A DNA stretch of 64,000 nucleotides, taken from positions 3,658,001 to 3,722,000 of the forward strand of contig NZ_CP092364.2 of assembly GCF_022370755.2 (NCBI RefSeq), given 5' to 3'. The DNA comes from Mycolicibacterium goodii. Lineage in GTDB: Bacteria > Actinomycetota > Actinomycetes > Mycobacteriales > Mycobacteriaceae. The notes under the pieces were generated by a model that saw only the letters and a list, made by a program, of their open reading frames with translations, searched no databases and was not told where the DNA came from. The position numbers and the translations under genes were made by a program. This document shows, in pieces, positions 17,885 to 26,729 of this stretch (within the stretch, counting starts at the first letter, position 1; each line of letters starts with the position of its first letter).

Positions 17885-19042
17885 TCAGGCCTGCGGCTGC
17901 GCCTGCGTCGTCTCGGGCACGTCGGCCGATGCGGATGCGTCCGGGCGGACCGATGCCGCCGCCGCAAGCGCCGACACCGCGATCACCAGGCACAGCACGG
18001 CGTACGAGAGACTGCCGGTCGGATCACCGTTCGCGGTGAACCCGTCGACCGCACCGAACCACGCCGGCAGCGCCGACACCCACAGCAGCGTCATGACCGC
18101 CAGATACACCGCGCCGTATCCCAGGATCAATCCGGAGGCCCCCAACGGCGGGCGCCGCGCCGACCGCAGGCGGCGCCACTGTGCGACCATCACCACGACC
18201 GCAACGACGCTGAGCACCACCAGTTCCAGCGCATACACGACGCCGCCCACGGCCGTACTGCCCGAGAGGGTGCCCGAGATGGTGGCAGGCAGCGGCAGGA
18301 TGAACGTCCCGACCGAGGCCAGCAACCCGACGAGCACCGTGCGCATCGCGATCTGGCCGCCCGTGAACGACCGGCCGGCATCGACGTGGCGGCCGACGAA
18401 GAACTGCACGCAGAACACCAACGACGTTGGCCACAGCGCCGCGAACACCACCACGCTGGGCAGTGGCACAGAGTCGAAGAACGGCTGGTTCAGCGGATGC
18501 TCCAGCGTCCACTCCCACCACCGCAGCTGCGGGCCGAGGTGGTCGAAGATCTCGTAGAACGCGTGGTGTACGAAGCCGACGGCGACCGCCCCGACGAAGG
18601 AGCCGTAACGGGTGAAAACCCGTAGCCGGCGCACGATCTCGAACGACACCGTCGCCATCATGGGGTAGATCGCGATGATGTAGAGCGGCAGGCGTCCCCA
18701 CAGGAACTCCACCGTGAACAGGTTGTGGGCGAACATCGTGTCGACGTGCTCGTCGATGCCGAACGCCGCCGGGAAGTACAGCGGCGGCTCGATGATCAGC
18801 AGGTAGGCGATGGCGCCGAACCACAGGACCAGGTTTGTCGGATCGTTCTGCCGCCGATGACGATTGACCGCGTACACCAGGCACAGCACGGCGCCGGTGA
18901 TGACAAGCACCTCGAGCACCGGCAGCGTCCAGTTCTCCAGGCCGAGCGGGTTACGGAACGAGATCAATCCACCGGTGTCATGACACGAGAAGCCCATTCG
19001 CGCGGCGAGGTCCGCGAACGTGGGGGTGCACAGTTCAGGCAT
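17885..19042 (-). CDS. Polytopic membrane protein of unknown function
   Basis: 385 residues with about eight to ten hydrophobic segments (for example VLEVLVITGAVLCLVYAV, LYIIAIYPMMATVSF and VGLLASVGTFILPLPATISG). Conserved-looking loops include EPPLYFPAAFGIDEHVDTMFAHN and FVHHAFYEIFDHLGPQLRWWEW, rich in His, Asp and Trp. I do not recognise the family. Its start overlaps the 3' end of the metal-dependent hydrolase gene by 8 bp, so the two are translationally coupled and probably work together. Confidence 0.7.
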   Translation of the reverse strand: MPELCTPTFADLAARMGFSCHDTGGLISFRNPLGLENWTLPVLEVLVITGAVLCLVYAVNRHRRQNDPTNLVLWFGAIAYLLIIEPPLYFPAAFGIDEHVDTMFAHNLFTVEFLWGRLPLYIIAIYPMMATVSFEIVRRLRVFTRYGSFVGAVAVGFVHHAFYEIFDHLGPQLRWWEWTLEHPLNQPFFDSVPLPSVVVFAALWPTSLVFCVQFFVGRHVDAGRSFTGGQIAMRTVLVGLLASVGTFILPLPATISGTLSGSTAVGGVVYALELVVLSVVAVVVMVAQWRRLRSARRPPLGASGLILGYGAVYLAVMTLLWVSALPAWFGAVDGFTANGDPTGSLSYAVLCLVIAVSALAAAASVRPDASASADVPETTQAQPQA

Positions 19043-19973
19043 TGGCGGCCTCCGCCTTCTCCCCCGCGGTGTACCACTGGGTGACGTCGTAGCCCGCCTC
19101 GTACCGGGCGAACCATTCGTCGGCCAGGGCGGGCAGCTTCTCGTGTGCCGGATCGTGCCCGGGGATCTGGCTGCGCACGACGCCGGCAAGTGCCACCAGC
19201 ATGTCGCGCACGGGCAGATGGCTGAATGCGTTCGAGATCGGGCCGTCGTCGGGTGCGTCGAAGAACGGGAGCCGCTGCATGAGTTTCTTCCTGCGGGCCT
19301 GCATGCCGAACATCGACATCGCGTCGACTCCCCGTTCGGACGCGGGTACGTGTTTGTTGAACCCTTCGCATGCCTGCCGCAGCACACCCCAGACATGCTT
19401 GAACACCGAGGGCGCGACGCGCATGCGGTACCACGGGTCGTCGACGACGGCGTCGTAGATGATCAGTGCCGAACTGCGGTGCTCGACCTCCTCGACGAAG
19501 TGCCACAGGAACAACGACGCGACCCGGTCGTCGCCGGGCGCGAACAGGGTGTCGTCGTGGTCCAGCATGAGCTTGAACACCGGGGTGAACGTCGCCTCGA
19601 GGTCGGCGGTGTAGGCCAACCGGTACTTCAGCGGCGTGCCGGCGGTGAGGTCGTCGAACGCCTTGACCACCTCGTCGAGGGTCTCCTTGAGCGCCGGGTA
19701 GCTCTTGATGAGGCCTTTCGCGTGCTGGCGGTGGGCCATCGAGTGCTGGCCCTCCTGACGCACGAATGCCTGTGCCTCCTCGGCGATCTCGGGGTCGCTG
19801 ATGTGCGGCATCGCCTCGGTGATCATATGGCCGATCATCTTCTCGAACGCGATCGCCAGAAACGACACGGCGTTGGCCATGCTGGAGAACGCGGGGTTCG
19901 TGTCGTTCCACAGGAACGGTACGTGGTGGTCGGCGAATGCGAACCGCATCTTCCGCACGATCAGGTCTGTCAT
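19035..19973 (-). CDS. Predicted metal-dependent hydrolase (PF10118-type, diiron-like)
   Basis: 312 residues, mainly helical. FVRQEGQHSMAH around residue 80 and WHFVEEVEHRSSAL around residue 160 are E-x-x-H pairs arranged as in ferritin-like diiron proteins. This matches the uncharacterised PF10118 family. I chose ATG at 19973 with GAGG upstream; a TTG at 20000 is the only alternative. It is divergent from a TetR gene across a gap holding a palindrome, which suggests control by that regulator. A role in lipid or xenobiotic oxidation is possible but not shown. Confidence 0.72.
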   Translation of the reverse strand: MTDLIVRKMRFAFADHHVPFLWNDTNPAFSSMANAVSFLAIAFEKMIGHMITEAMPHISDPEIAEEAQAFVRQEGQHSMAHRQHAKGLIKSYPALKETLDEVVKAFDDLTAGTPLKYRLAYTADLEATFTPVFKLMLDHDDTLFAPGDDRVASLFLWHFVEEVEHRSSALIIYDAVVDDPWYRMRVAPSVFKHVWGVLRQACEGFNKHVPASERGVDAMSMFGMQARRKKLMQRLPFFDAPDDGPISNAFSHLPVRDMLVALAGVVRSQIPGHDPAHEKLPALADEWFARYEAGYDVTQWYTAGEKAEAANA

Positions 19974-19998
19974 CGATGGCACCTCGCTGGCTTTCGGC

Positions 19999-20030
19999 AA
20001 TCATACAGGAGTGACTCGGTTTGTATGATT
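19999..20030. promoter_or_regulatory. Candidate TetR operator
   Basis: Perfect 9-bp arms AATCATACA (19999-20007) and TGTATGATT (20022-20030) flank 14 bases. They lie in the divergent gap between the hydrolase gene and the TetR gene, 26 bp upstream of the hydrolase start. TetR regulators usually sit next to their operators, so this is the likely target. Confidence 0.5.
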
Positions 20031-20105
20031 ACTTGCGCGACGCCGAACGTCAATGCCGCCGGTGGCGATATCCTGCTGCCATGACCTCGGCAGGAAGTGT
20101 GAGCG

Positions 20106-20738
20106 GTGGCGCGTAGACGCGGATGGGACGGACGTCCGCCCGCCAACGACGAGGAAGCCTCCGCGCGCATCGTCGAGGCCGCGGTCAGGCTCATCTCCGA
20201 GACCGGGTCCGACGTGAGCATCGCCGACGTCGCGGCGTCGCTAGGCGTGATCCGGCAGACCGTGTACCGCTATTTCCCCACCGCCGACGCACTCATGCAC
20301 GCGGCTGCGATCGCGTCCGTCGACGGCTTCCTCGACCGGCTCACCGCACACGTCCAGGGCATCACCGACCCGGCCGAGGCGATGACCGACGGAGTGCTCT
20401 ACACACTCGAAGAGGTCTCCCGCACACCGCATCTCGGGATCATGCTGTCGGAGCCGTATCTGCACGCGCACTCGGGCAGCCTGGCGTCGGACGAGGCGCA
20501 GGACTTCGGCATGCGGATGCTCAAACGGTTCGATGTCGACTGGGCGGCATACGGTTACGACGAGGCCGCCCAGCGCGAACTCGTCGAGTTCACCCTGCGC
20601 ATCATGCTGTCGTTCTTCGTCGCCCCCAACGAGGCGACACGGTCGCGAGAAGAGTTGCGGCGCTTCGTCAGACGCTGGCTGGGCGAAGCGCTGCTGGCTC
20701 AGCCGCGGACTACGGCAGCACCGTCCTCATCAGCATGA
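20106..20738 (+). CDS. TetR family transcriptional regulator
   Basis: 210 residues with a GTG start. Residues 20-65 form the TetR helix-turn-helix (ARIVEAAVRLISETGSDVSI, then LGVIRQTVYRYFPTADALMH). The remainder is a variable ligand-binding helical domain. It is divergent from the PF10118-type hydrolase and probably represses it and the coupled membrane protein. Its last 29 bases overlap the end of the convergent DUF4185 gene. Confidence 0.85.
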   Translation: MARRRGWDGRPPANDEEASARIVEAAVRLISETGSDVSIADVAASLGVIRQTVYRYFPTADALMHAAAIASVDGFLDRLTAHVQGITDPAEAMTDGVLYTLEEVSRTPHLGIMLSEPYLHAHSGSLASDEAQDFGMRMLKRFDVDWAAYGYDEAAQRELVEFTLRIMLSFFVAPNEATRSREELRRFVRRWLGEALLAQPRTTAAPSSSA

Positions 20739-22185
20739 CGTTGTAGGCCGACCACAACGAGAGGTTGAAGTACAGTTCCTTGCCCGTCGACCACGGGTGC
20801 AGGAACGGTGCGTAGATGCCACCCGGGTACTGCATCGACGGCACCAGCAGTTGTTCGGGACCCCACGGGCCCTGCGGCACCTGCGCTGTCCGCATCACCA
20901 CGTCGTTGGCACCGTTGCAGTACAGCACGACGTACTGCTTGAGATAGGTGTTGTACTGCGCCGAAAGCTCCCCCACCGGACCAGGGATCACCGGGGTCGC
21001 CGCCCCCGGATCGCGCGGCACCCACGAGTTGGAGTTCGCGTTCCAGTACTCGTAGCGGTTGAGGTCGGGCACGGCCCCCGGCGCGACCCGCGCGATGAAC
21101 GCCGCACCGCCGCGGCCCGACGGCGTTCCGAACGTGTACAGATACGGGTCCCCCGGACCGGGCTTGAGAAACGCTCCCTGCTGGAAGTTCTCGTTGCCAC
21201 GCACATATCGTGCACCCGACACCAGGCCGTCGGCCGGTGTACGCACCGTGCCGGGATACACGCCCCAGTTCTCGCCGTTGTCCGGTGAGACCGCGATCGC
21301 CGAGTAGTTGGTGGACCACCGGCCGTCGCTGTCCCAGTTGCGGATCGACATGAAGTTCAGGTACTGCGTCGTCCCCACCGAAACGCCCGCGGTCGGGATG
21401 ATGCCCTTCTCGGTCGCCGCCCACTTGGTGCTGTTGATGATCTGTTTGGAGATGCCTGGAGCCAACACCGGTGAACCCGAGAACTTGTTGCGGGCAACGC
21501 CGTTCGGTACGGCGATGGTGTTCGACAGTGCCCCGTCCTGGCTGCGGAACAACACGTTGTAGCGCCACTGCTGACCGCGGACGCTGCAGTAGCCGTAGGT
21601 GTCGCCGAACGCCATCAGCACCTGACGCGCACCGGGATTGCCGTTGTCCCACATGATCCCGAGGTCGGTGCCGGTGATGGCGAACTTGCGCGCGGTGTCG
21701 TTGGGGCTCTCGGGTCCGGTCACCCAACCGACGAGCGTGGTGCCCGGCGGCGACGGTGGCGGCGCGGGCGCCGGGGCGGGTGCGGGCGCCGGTTGCGCCT
21801 GCACCTGCTGCTGCGGCACCGGCTGTGGTCGGGGCTGCGGCTGCGGTTGAGGCAGAACTCCGGCCTGTTGGCGCACCTGCCCCGAGCGGGGCGTCACGGC
21901 GTTGAGCAGTTCGCGCGAGAGTTGTCCGAGCCTGGGCAATGGCGCGTCGTCGTTCGCACCGGAGGGCCGGTGGCCGCGCGGTGGGCCACCGGTGAGACCG
22001 GGCAACGCGGGCGCGCCCTGGTTGGCCGGTGGCTGCACCGCGGCGGCCGCGCCCGTGCACGGTTCGGCGGCAGCAGGCGGCGCCATGGCGATCGGCACGG
22101 TCATCGCCACGGTGAGGCCGACCGCGGCGAAGACCGCCATGGCGGCCATGGGGGTCAGCGTCGGAGCGTGGGGACGTCGCGACAT
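20710..22185 (-). CDS. Secreted DUF4185 protein, possible endo-D-arabinanase
   Basis: 491 residues. Residues 1-42 are a signal peptide (MSRRPHAPTL start, hydrophobic core VFAAVGLTVAMTV, ending near PAAAEP). A Pro/Gln-rich linker follows (QPQPQPRPQPVPQQQ, then an Ala-Pro run). The DUF4185 domain runs from about 150 to the end (AFGDTYGYCSVRGQQWRYN, SAIAVSPDNGENW, YGGIYAPFLHPW-like end), a beta-propeller type fold. Some DUF4185 proteins of mycobacteria are reported D-arabinan-cleaving glycosidases, so cell-wall arabinan turnover is the best guess. ATG at 22185 follows GGGAAGG. Confidence 0.75.
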   Translation of the reverse strand: MSRRPHAPTLTPMAAMAVFAAVGLTVAMTVPIAMAPPAAAEPCTGAAAAVQPPANQGAPALPGLTGGPPRGHRPSGANDDAPLPRLGQLSRELLNAVTPRSGQVRQQAGVLPQPQPQPRPQPVPQQQVQAQPAPAPAPAPAPPPSPPGTTLVGWVTGPESPNDTARKFAITGTDLGIMWDNGNPGARQVLMAFGDTYGYCSVRGQQWRYNVLFRSQDGALSNTIAVPNGVARNKFSGSPVLAPGISKQIINSTKWAATEKGIIPTAGVSVGTTQYLNFMSIRNWDSDGRWSTNYSAIAVSPDNGENWGVYPGTVRTPADGLVSGARYVRGNENFQQGAFLKPGPGDPYLYTFGTPSGRGGAAFIARVAPGAVPDLNRYEYWNANSNSWVPRDPGAATPVIPGPVGELSAQYNTYLKQYVVLYCNGANDVVMRTAQVPQGPWGPEQLLVPSMQYPGGIYAPFLHPWSTGKELYFNLSLWSAYNVMLMRTVLP

Positions 22186-22245
22186 GTCACACCTTCCCGG
22201 AGCGGGACGTCGCACCGACGTCTAGAGTGGGCGTTTGTGACGATA

Positions 22246-22275
22246 GTGATCAGTGAGGCCTTTGTGATCAGTGAG
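22246..22275. repeat. Two 12-bp direct repeats GTGATCAGTGAG
   Basis: Identical copies at 22246-22257 and 22264-22275, 18 bp start to start, in the divergent gap between the DUF4185 gene and the polymerase gene. Each contains the palindrome TGATCA. Such spacing (close to two helix turns) suits a tandem protein-binding site; no regulator is identified. Confidence 0.4.
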
Positions 22276-22367
22276 TCATCAATAGCGACCCATCCGTGAC
22301 CGTGTCGCAACCAGCCGATCACCTCGGCACCTGCTATACGCCCCTCGCGCGCCGTTAAGGTGGCGCA

Positions 22368-23333
22368 ATGAGCGGCGGAGAGCAGCGCGACGGTGTCGAC
22401 CTCACGCATCTCGACGAGCCGTTGGCGCCGGACATCGGAGCCACCAAACGCGACCTCGTGGACTACCTCGATGCCGTCGCCGACCACATCCTGCCCGTGC
22501 TGGCCGATCGTCCGTTGACGGTCGTGCGGACGTTGCGCGGCCAGAAGCCGTTCGTGCAGAAGAACATTCCCAAGTACGCACCGGACTGGGTGCGCTCGGT
22601 GCCGATGTGGGCGGAGTCGTCGAAGCGCGAGATCCGTTACATCGTCTGCGATGACAGGCGCACGCTGCTGTGGCTGGCCAACCAGCGTGCCGTCGAATAC
22701 CATCCGGCGCTTGGCCTGGCCGACAACATCTACCGCCCCACCCATCTGGTGCTCGATCTCGATCCGCCCGACGGCGGCGACTTCTCCGCCGTGGTGGCCG
22801 TCGCGCATCTGGTGCGGACCGCGCTGTCGAACTGCGGACTCTCCGGCGTCGTCAAGACCAGCGGATCGCGCGGCGTACACATCTTCGTCCCCATCGACGA
22901 CAGCGCTCCGGTCGACGACGTCGCAGCGGCGACCCGGGCGCTCGCGGCACGGGCCGAGGCCCTGGACCCCACGATCGCGACCACCGCGTTCATCGTCGAC
23001 GACCGCGAGGGCAAGGTGTTCGTGGACGCGACCCGCTCGGGCGGCGCGACGGTCGCCGCGGCGTACAGCCCGCGGCTGCGCCCGGGCCTACCGGTGTCGT
23101 TCCCGGTGGACTGGTCGGAGTTGGATGAGGTCGCCCCAACGGATTTCACGATCCACACCGCGATCGACGCGCTGACCGGACGCACATCATGGACCCACGC
23201 GATGCCTGCCCCGCAACGCCTTCCCGCCGATCTCATCGAGCAGGGCCACACGATTCCCGTCGCGCGCGTGGCCGCCATGCACGAAGGCAAGCGGCGTGCC
23301 AAGGCACGCCGGGAACGCGGCGAGAGAGGCTGA
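22368..23333 (+). CDS. Stand-alone LigD-type DNA primase/polymerase domain protein
   Basis: 321 residues covering only the archaeo-eukaryotic primase fold of LigD polymerases. HLVLDLDPPDGGDF has the metal-binding DxD aspartates, SGSRGVHIFVP the conserved histidine, and VFVDATRS the third acidic residue. No ligase or nuclease domain is fused. Mycobacteria carry several such free polymerases, thought to act in repair or gap filling alongside LigD. The start ATG has a TAAGGT -10-like element six bases before it, fitting a leaderless mRNA. Its stop abuts the convergent MgtC-family stop in TGATCA. Confidence 0.85.
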   Translation: MSGGEQRDGVDLTHLDEPLAPDIGATKRDLVDYLDAVADHILPVLADRPLTVVRTLRGQKPFVQKNIPKYAPDWVRSVPMWAESSKREIRYIVCDDRRTLLWLANQRAVEYHPALGLADNIYRPTHLVLDLDPPDGGDFSAVVAVAHLVRTALSNCGLSGVVKTSGSRGVHIFVPIDDSAPVDDVAAATRALAARAEALDPTIATTAFIVDDREGKVFVDATRSGGATVAAAYSPRLRPGLPVSFPVDWSELDEVAPTDFTIHTAIDALTGRTSWTHAMPAPQRLPADLIEQGHTIPVARVAAMHEGKRRAKARRERGERG

Positions 23334-24074
23334 TCACTCGGAGTCGTCGTTCATCTGATCGACCCGGCTGACGCCGTCCACCGTGGCGAGCACCTTCGTC
23401 GCGTCGACGACGCCGGGCCCGGCCAGCGTCATCATGATGGCCACCTCACCCGGCATCGCCGGCGCGTTCGGCTTACCTCCGGGCGGATCCGTGACCATAG
23501 AGGTCAGCTGCCACCGATGCGCATCGCACACCTGCAGAAGCTGCCGCAGGATGCCACGCCCGTCCTGATACACGACGTACATCTGCACCGAACCGGGCAA
23601 CCGGGTCGTCAGCCGGCGCACCAGCGGCGCCACGCCGAGCACGATGACAAAATGCAGCGCCGTCACCACGATGGCCAGCATCAGCAGGCCCGCGGCCGCG
23701 GCCATGCCGATCGCGGCCGACTCCCAGATCGCGGCGGCCGTCGTGAGGCCCAGCACCGCACCGCGGCGCGTGATGATGATGCCCGCACCGAGAAAGCCGA
23801 TCCCCGAGACGATTTGCGCCGCGACCCGCGACGGGTCGAGCACCACCGCACCCTGGGCCAGCACATCGCCGAACCCGTATTTGCTGACCAGCAGGATCAA
23901 CGCCGAGGAGGTCCCCACGATGGCCTGCGTACGCACACCCGCGCTCTTGCCGCGGGTCTCGCGTTCCAGACCGATCAGCGCCGTCAGCCCGAACGCCACC
24001 AACAGCTCGACGATCTGGCGCCAGCCCTGACCCGGCCCCGTGAACAGCCCATCGGCCAACCACATGGTGCCCAT
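23334..24074 (-). CDS. MgtC/SapB family membrane protein
   Basis: 246 residues. The N-terminal 140 hold four to five transmembrane helices with the family signatures GLTALIGLERETRGKSAGVR and IGFLGAGIIITRRGAVLGLT. The C-terminal 90 residues form a soluble ACT-like domain ending MNDDSE. MgtC proteins help survival in low magnesium or inside macrophages. No magnesium-responsive leader was seen; the ATG at 24074 is only 8 bases after a TACCGT -10-like element, so the mRNA may be leaderless. Confidence 0.85.
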   Translation of the reverse strand: MGTMWLADGLFTGPGQGWRQIVELLVAFGLTALIGLERETRGKSAGVRTQAIVGTSSALILLVSKYGFGDVLAQGAVVLDPSRVAAQIVSGIGFLGAGIIITRRGAVLGLTTAAAIWESAAIGMAAAAGLLMLAIVVTALHFVIVLGVAPLVRRLTTRLPGSVQMYVVYQDGRGILRQLLQVCDAHRWQLTSMVTDPPGGKPNAPAMPGEVAIMMTLAGPGVVDATKVLATVDGVSRVDQMNDDSE

Positions 24075-24136
24075 GCAGAGTCACGGTAATTACGGAACTT
24101 GTACGTTTCCTGACAGCGAGTTCTCACCGATCGGTG

Positions 24137-25087
24137 TCAGAGACCGACCGTCGAGACCGATCCGATGTCTTCGCGGAGCGCCGGGCCGGATCCGGGCGGC
24201 TGGTCTCCCGGCATCGCGGGCACATACCCCGGTGGCGCCGGAACATATCCGGGTGGCGGACCGTGCCGCGGGGACTCCGGGTCGTATCCCGGTGTGCCGG
24301 GGCCATACCCGGTCGGCGGCCCGTAACCGGGCCCGTATCCCTGCCCATATTCGGGCACCGACCCGTATCCGGGCACCGTCTGACCGAAGCCGGCCAGCAG
24401 CTTGGCCGCCACGAAAACCGCTGCCTGGGTGGTGTACACGGGCACGTACCCGTCGGTGTGTCCGCTCCACTCGTTGCCGGGACCCGCGTGGCAGATCGGG
24501 TCGCTGGGATTGCACAGGTCGATCGCCTTGGAACTCAGCGGCAAGCTCCGGGTCGACAACGCCTCTTGGGTGCGCGTGGCGACATCACCGAATGTGACGA
24601 CCGCCGCGACAGCGCTGGCGTACTGGGGCGGTAGCGGATCCGCCCACGTGATGCCGCCCAATTTGTTGCCGGCCACGATGTTGACCACGCTCGCCCCCTG
24701 CGAGTAGCCGCCCAACACGATCTTGGTGTCCGGGCAGGACGACACCCTGGATTCGATGTGGGAGATCGCGTCCTTCGCGCCGTCCCCTCCGTGCAGCTGC
24801 AGTTTGCCTGCCTTGTAGTCGACCGCGTAGCTGTCGACGTCCATGCCGACGGCCTGCTTGCGCACCGCGTCGACGAACGCGGCTCCGACACGACCGAGAC
24901 CGGGTGGTTCGTCGGTGCCACGCGCGAAAACGACCTCGACATCGGGGCAGCTGTCGGCAGATGCCGTCGGCGCAGGGCCGACCAACAGCATGCCGGTGGT
25001 GACCAGCGCCGCAGCGCCGATGCCCATCGGGCACCCGATGGGCCGCGCGCGGGCCACCCGAGGGTTGGAGGTGCGGCGGAAAAGCAT
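24137..25087 (-). CDS. Secreted cutinase-family serine esterase with Gly/Pro/Tyr-rich tail
   Basis: 316 residues. An N-terminal signal segment ends near ASADSCP. The alpha/beta hydrolase core has the serine motif GGYSQGASV, the aspartate in LCNPSDPIC and the histidine in [12 protein letters not shown], with paired cysteines as in mycobacterial cutinase-like esterases. From about residue 235 the tail is low-complexity with repeated PGYG/GPGYG/PPGYVPA units, unusual for the family and perhaps a cell-wall contact segment. It likely hydrolyses lipid or polyester esters outside the cell. Confidence 0.88.
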   Translation of the reverse strand: MLFRRTSNPRVARARPIGCPMGIGAAALVTTGMLLVGPAPTASADSCPDVEVVFARGTDEPPGLGRVGAAFVDAVRKQAVGMDVDSYAVDYKAGKLQLHGGDGAKDAISHIESRVSSCPDTKIVLGGYSQGASVVNIVAGNKLGGITWADPLPPQYASAVAAVVTFGDVATRTQEALSTRSLPLSSKAIDLCNPSDPICHAGPGNEWSGHTDGYVPVYTTQAAVFVAAKLLAGFGQTVPGYGSVPEYGQGYGPGYGPPTGYGPGTPGYDPESPRHGPPPGYVPAPPGYVPAMPGDQPPGSGPALREDIGSVSTVGL

Positions 25088-25209
25088 GCCTGAATCTAAC
25101 CGGGATGCGGCTCAATCGCGACGTCCTCAGGTATCGGGGCCTATGGACACCGCGGCACTCGCGGCGAAGTATCGGGAGTGTCAATAGAGCGCCGGCCTCA
25201 GGAGGAGTC

Positions 25210-26619
25210 ATGCCAGCGACCGATCCGACGTTCTACCGCAGCCCGACGCACGCGGTCACGGCCGCTCCAGAACAACTCGCCTATGTGGCGGCCTTCGATC
25301 CGACGGGTCGACAGCACGATGCGCTCGCCGTGGTCGACTGCGAACCCGATTCCACCACCTTCGGGCAGGTGGTCGGCTGGACCGAATTACCGACACCCGG
25401 CGGCGAATTGCATCATTTCGGCTGGAGCGCGTGTTCGAGCGCGCTCTGCCACGACGGCCACGGCCACCACGAGGCGCTGCAGCGCCGGTACCTGCTGGTG
25501 CCGGGTCTTCGCTCGTCGACGATCCATGTCCTGGACACCGAGTCCGACCCTCGCCATCCCTTGCTCACCCACACCATCGAGGCCGGCGAACTGGCCGCCA
25601 AGGCCGGCTACTCACGTCCACATACCGTGCACTGCGGACCCGACGGCATCTTCATGTCCGCGCTGGGCGGTGCCGACGGTGCCGATGGTCCGGGAGGCGT
25701 CGCGCTCATCGACCACGACACGTTCGAGGTGATCGGTCCATGGGAGGCCGACCGCGGGTCGCAGTACCTGGCCTACGACGTCTGGTGGCACCGCGACTTC
25801 GACACCGTGATCACTTCGGAGTGGGCGACACCGTCGATGGTCGAGGACGGGCTCGATCCGCAGGATCTTCTGCGGCACAGGTTCGGGCATCACGTGAACT
25901 TCTGGAGTATGTCCGAACGGAAACTGACCCAGCGCGTCGACCTCGGCGAGCAGCATCAGATGGTGCTCGAACTGCGCCCGGCCCACGACCCGTCCCGTGC
26001 GTGGGGGTTCGTCGATTCGGTGATCAGCACCGAGGATCTGTCGGCCTCGGTGTGGCTGTGGCACAGGGATGGCGATCAGTGGTCGGTCGACGAGGTGATC
26101 AACATCCCCGCCGAACCCGCCAGCGCCGACGAACTGCCACCGCTGTTGCGCGCGTTCGGTGCCACTCCCCCGCTGGTCACCGACATCGACCTGTCGGTCG
26201 ACGATCAGTGGCTGTATGTATCGTGCTGGGGCACCGGAGAACTCAAACAGTACGACGTCAGCGATCCGTTCCATCCACGCGAGACCGCATCCGTGCGCCT
26301 CGGCGGGATCGTCCGACGCCAACCACATCCGGCCGCACCCGATATGCCGCTGGCCGGTGGGCCGCAGATGGTGGAGATCAGCCGCGACGGTCGACGGGTT
26401 TATCTCACCAACTCCCTGTACGCGGCGTGGGACGACGTGTTCTACCCCGATGGCGTCGGCGCGTGGATGACCAAACTCGATGCCGACACCTCCTCGGGAG
26501 GCCTCGTTCCGGACAATCGATTCTTCTTACACGACAATGATTTTCGCGGCCTGCGGGTGCACCAGGTCCGGCTGCAAGGCGGTGACGCGTCGAGCGACTC
26601 GTACTGCTACACCAGCTGA
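25210..26619 (+). CDS. SBP56 (selenium-binding protein / methanethiol oxidase) family protein
   Basis: 469 residues of the SBP56 beta-propeller family. Visible motifs: LHHFGWSACSSALCHDGHGH (residues 60-82, with Cys and His), YSRPHTVHCGPDG, LAYDVWWHRDFDTVITSEW, and HPAAPDMPLAGGPQMVEISRDG, ending in FRGLRVHQVRLQGGDASSDSYCY. Bacterial homologues oxidise methanethiol and bind copper, giving formaldehyde, H2S and H2O2. ATG at 25210 follows AGGAGGA. Divergent from the cutinase; no co-located sulfur genes, so the physiological substrate is uncertain. Confidence 0.85.
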   Translation: MPATDPTFYRSPTHAVTAAPEQLAYVAAFDPTGRQHDALAVVDCEPDSTTFGQVVGWTELPTPGGELHHFGWSACSSALCHDGHGHHEALQRRYLLVPGLRSSTIHVLDTESDPRHPLLTHTIEAGELAAKAGYSRPHTVHCGPDGIFMSALGGADGADGPGGVALIDHDTFEVIGPWEADRGSQYLAYDVWWHRDFDTVITSEWATPSMVEDGLDPQDLLRHRFGHHVNFWSMSERKLTQRVDLGEQHQMVLELRPAHDPSRAWGFVDSVISTEDLSASVWLWHRDGDQWSVDEVINIPAEPASADELPPLLRAFGATPPLVTDIDLSVDDQWLYVSCWGTGELKQYDVSDPFHPRETASVRLGGIVRRQPHPAAPDMPLAGGPQMVEISRDGRRVYLTNSLYAAWDDVFYPDGVGAWMTKLDADTSSGGLVPDNRFFLHDNDFRGLRVHQVRLQGGDASSDSYCYTS

Positions 26620-26729
26620 TCGCAAGAGTTGAGGTGGACGGCTCGTGCGCGCGGTCCGGTGAGAACCGCAGCAGCTCCGGCGACGGTGACGTACAGGTCA
26701 ACCCAGTCAGCTGGTTGGTAGGCGTCCAT
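26607..26729 (-). pseudogene. Possible remnant of a small membrane protein gene
   Basis: From ATG 26729 the minus strand encodes MDAYQPADWVDLYVTVAGAA and then VLTGPRARAVHLN, stopping at 26607. The beginning looks like actinobacterial integral membrane proteins that continue as LTGLLFVAVSLN; here the hydrophobic stretch is lost and the protein ends after 40 residues. It overlaps the last bases of the SBP56 gene. I regard it as a decayed fragment with low certainty. Confidence 0.3.

Noticed and set aside
25143..25187. A 14-residue upstream ORF (MDTAALAAKYRECQ) before the SBP56 gene as a cysteine-responsive leader
   Set aside because: It contains only one cysteine, while known mycobacterial attenuators use cysteine runs, and no attenuator hairpin was found.
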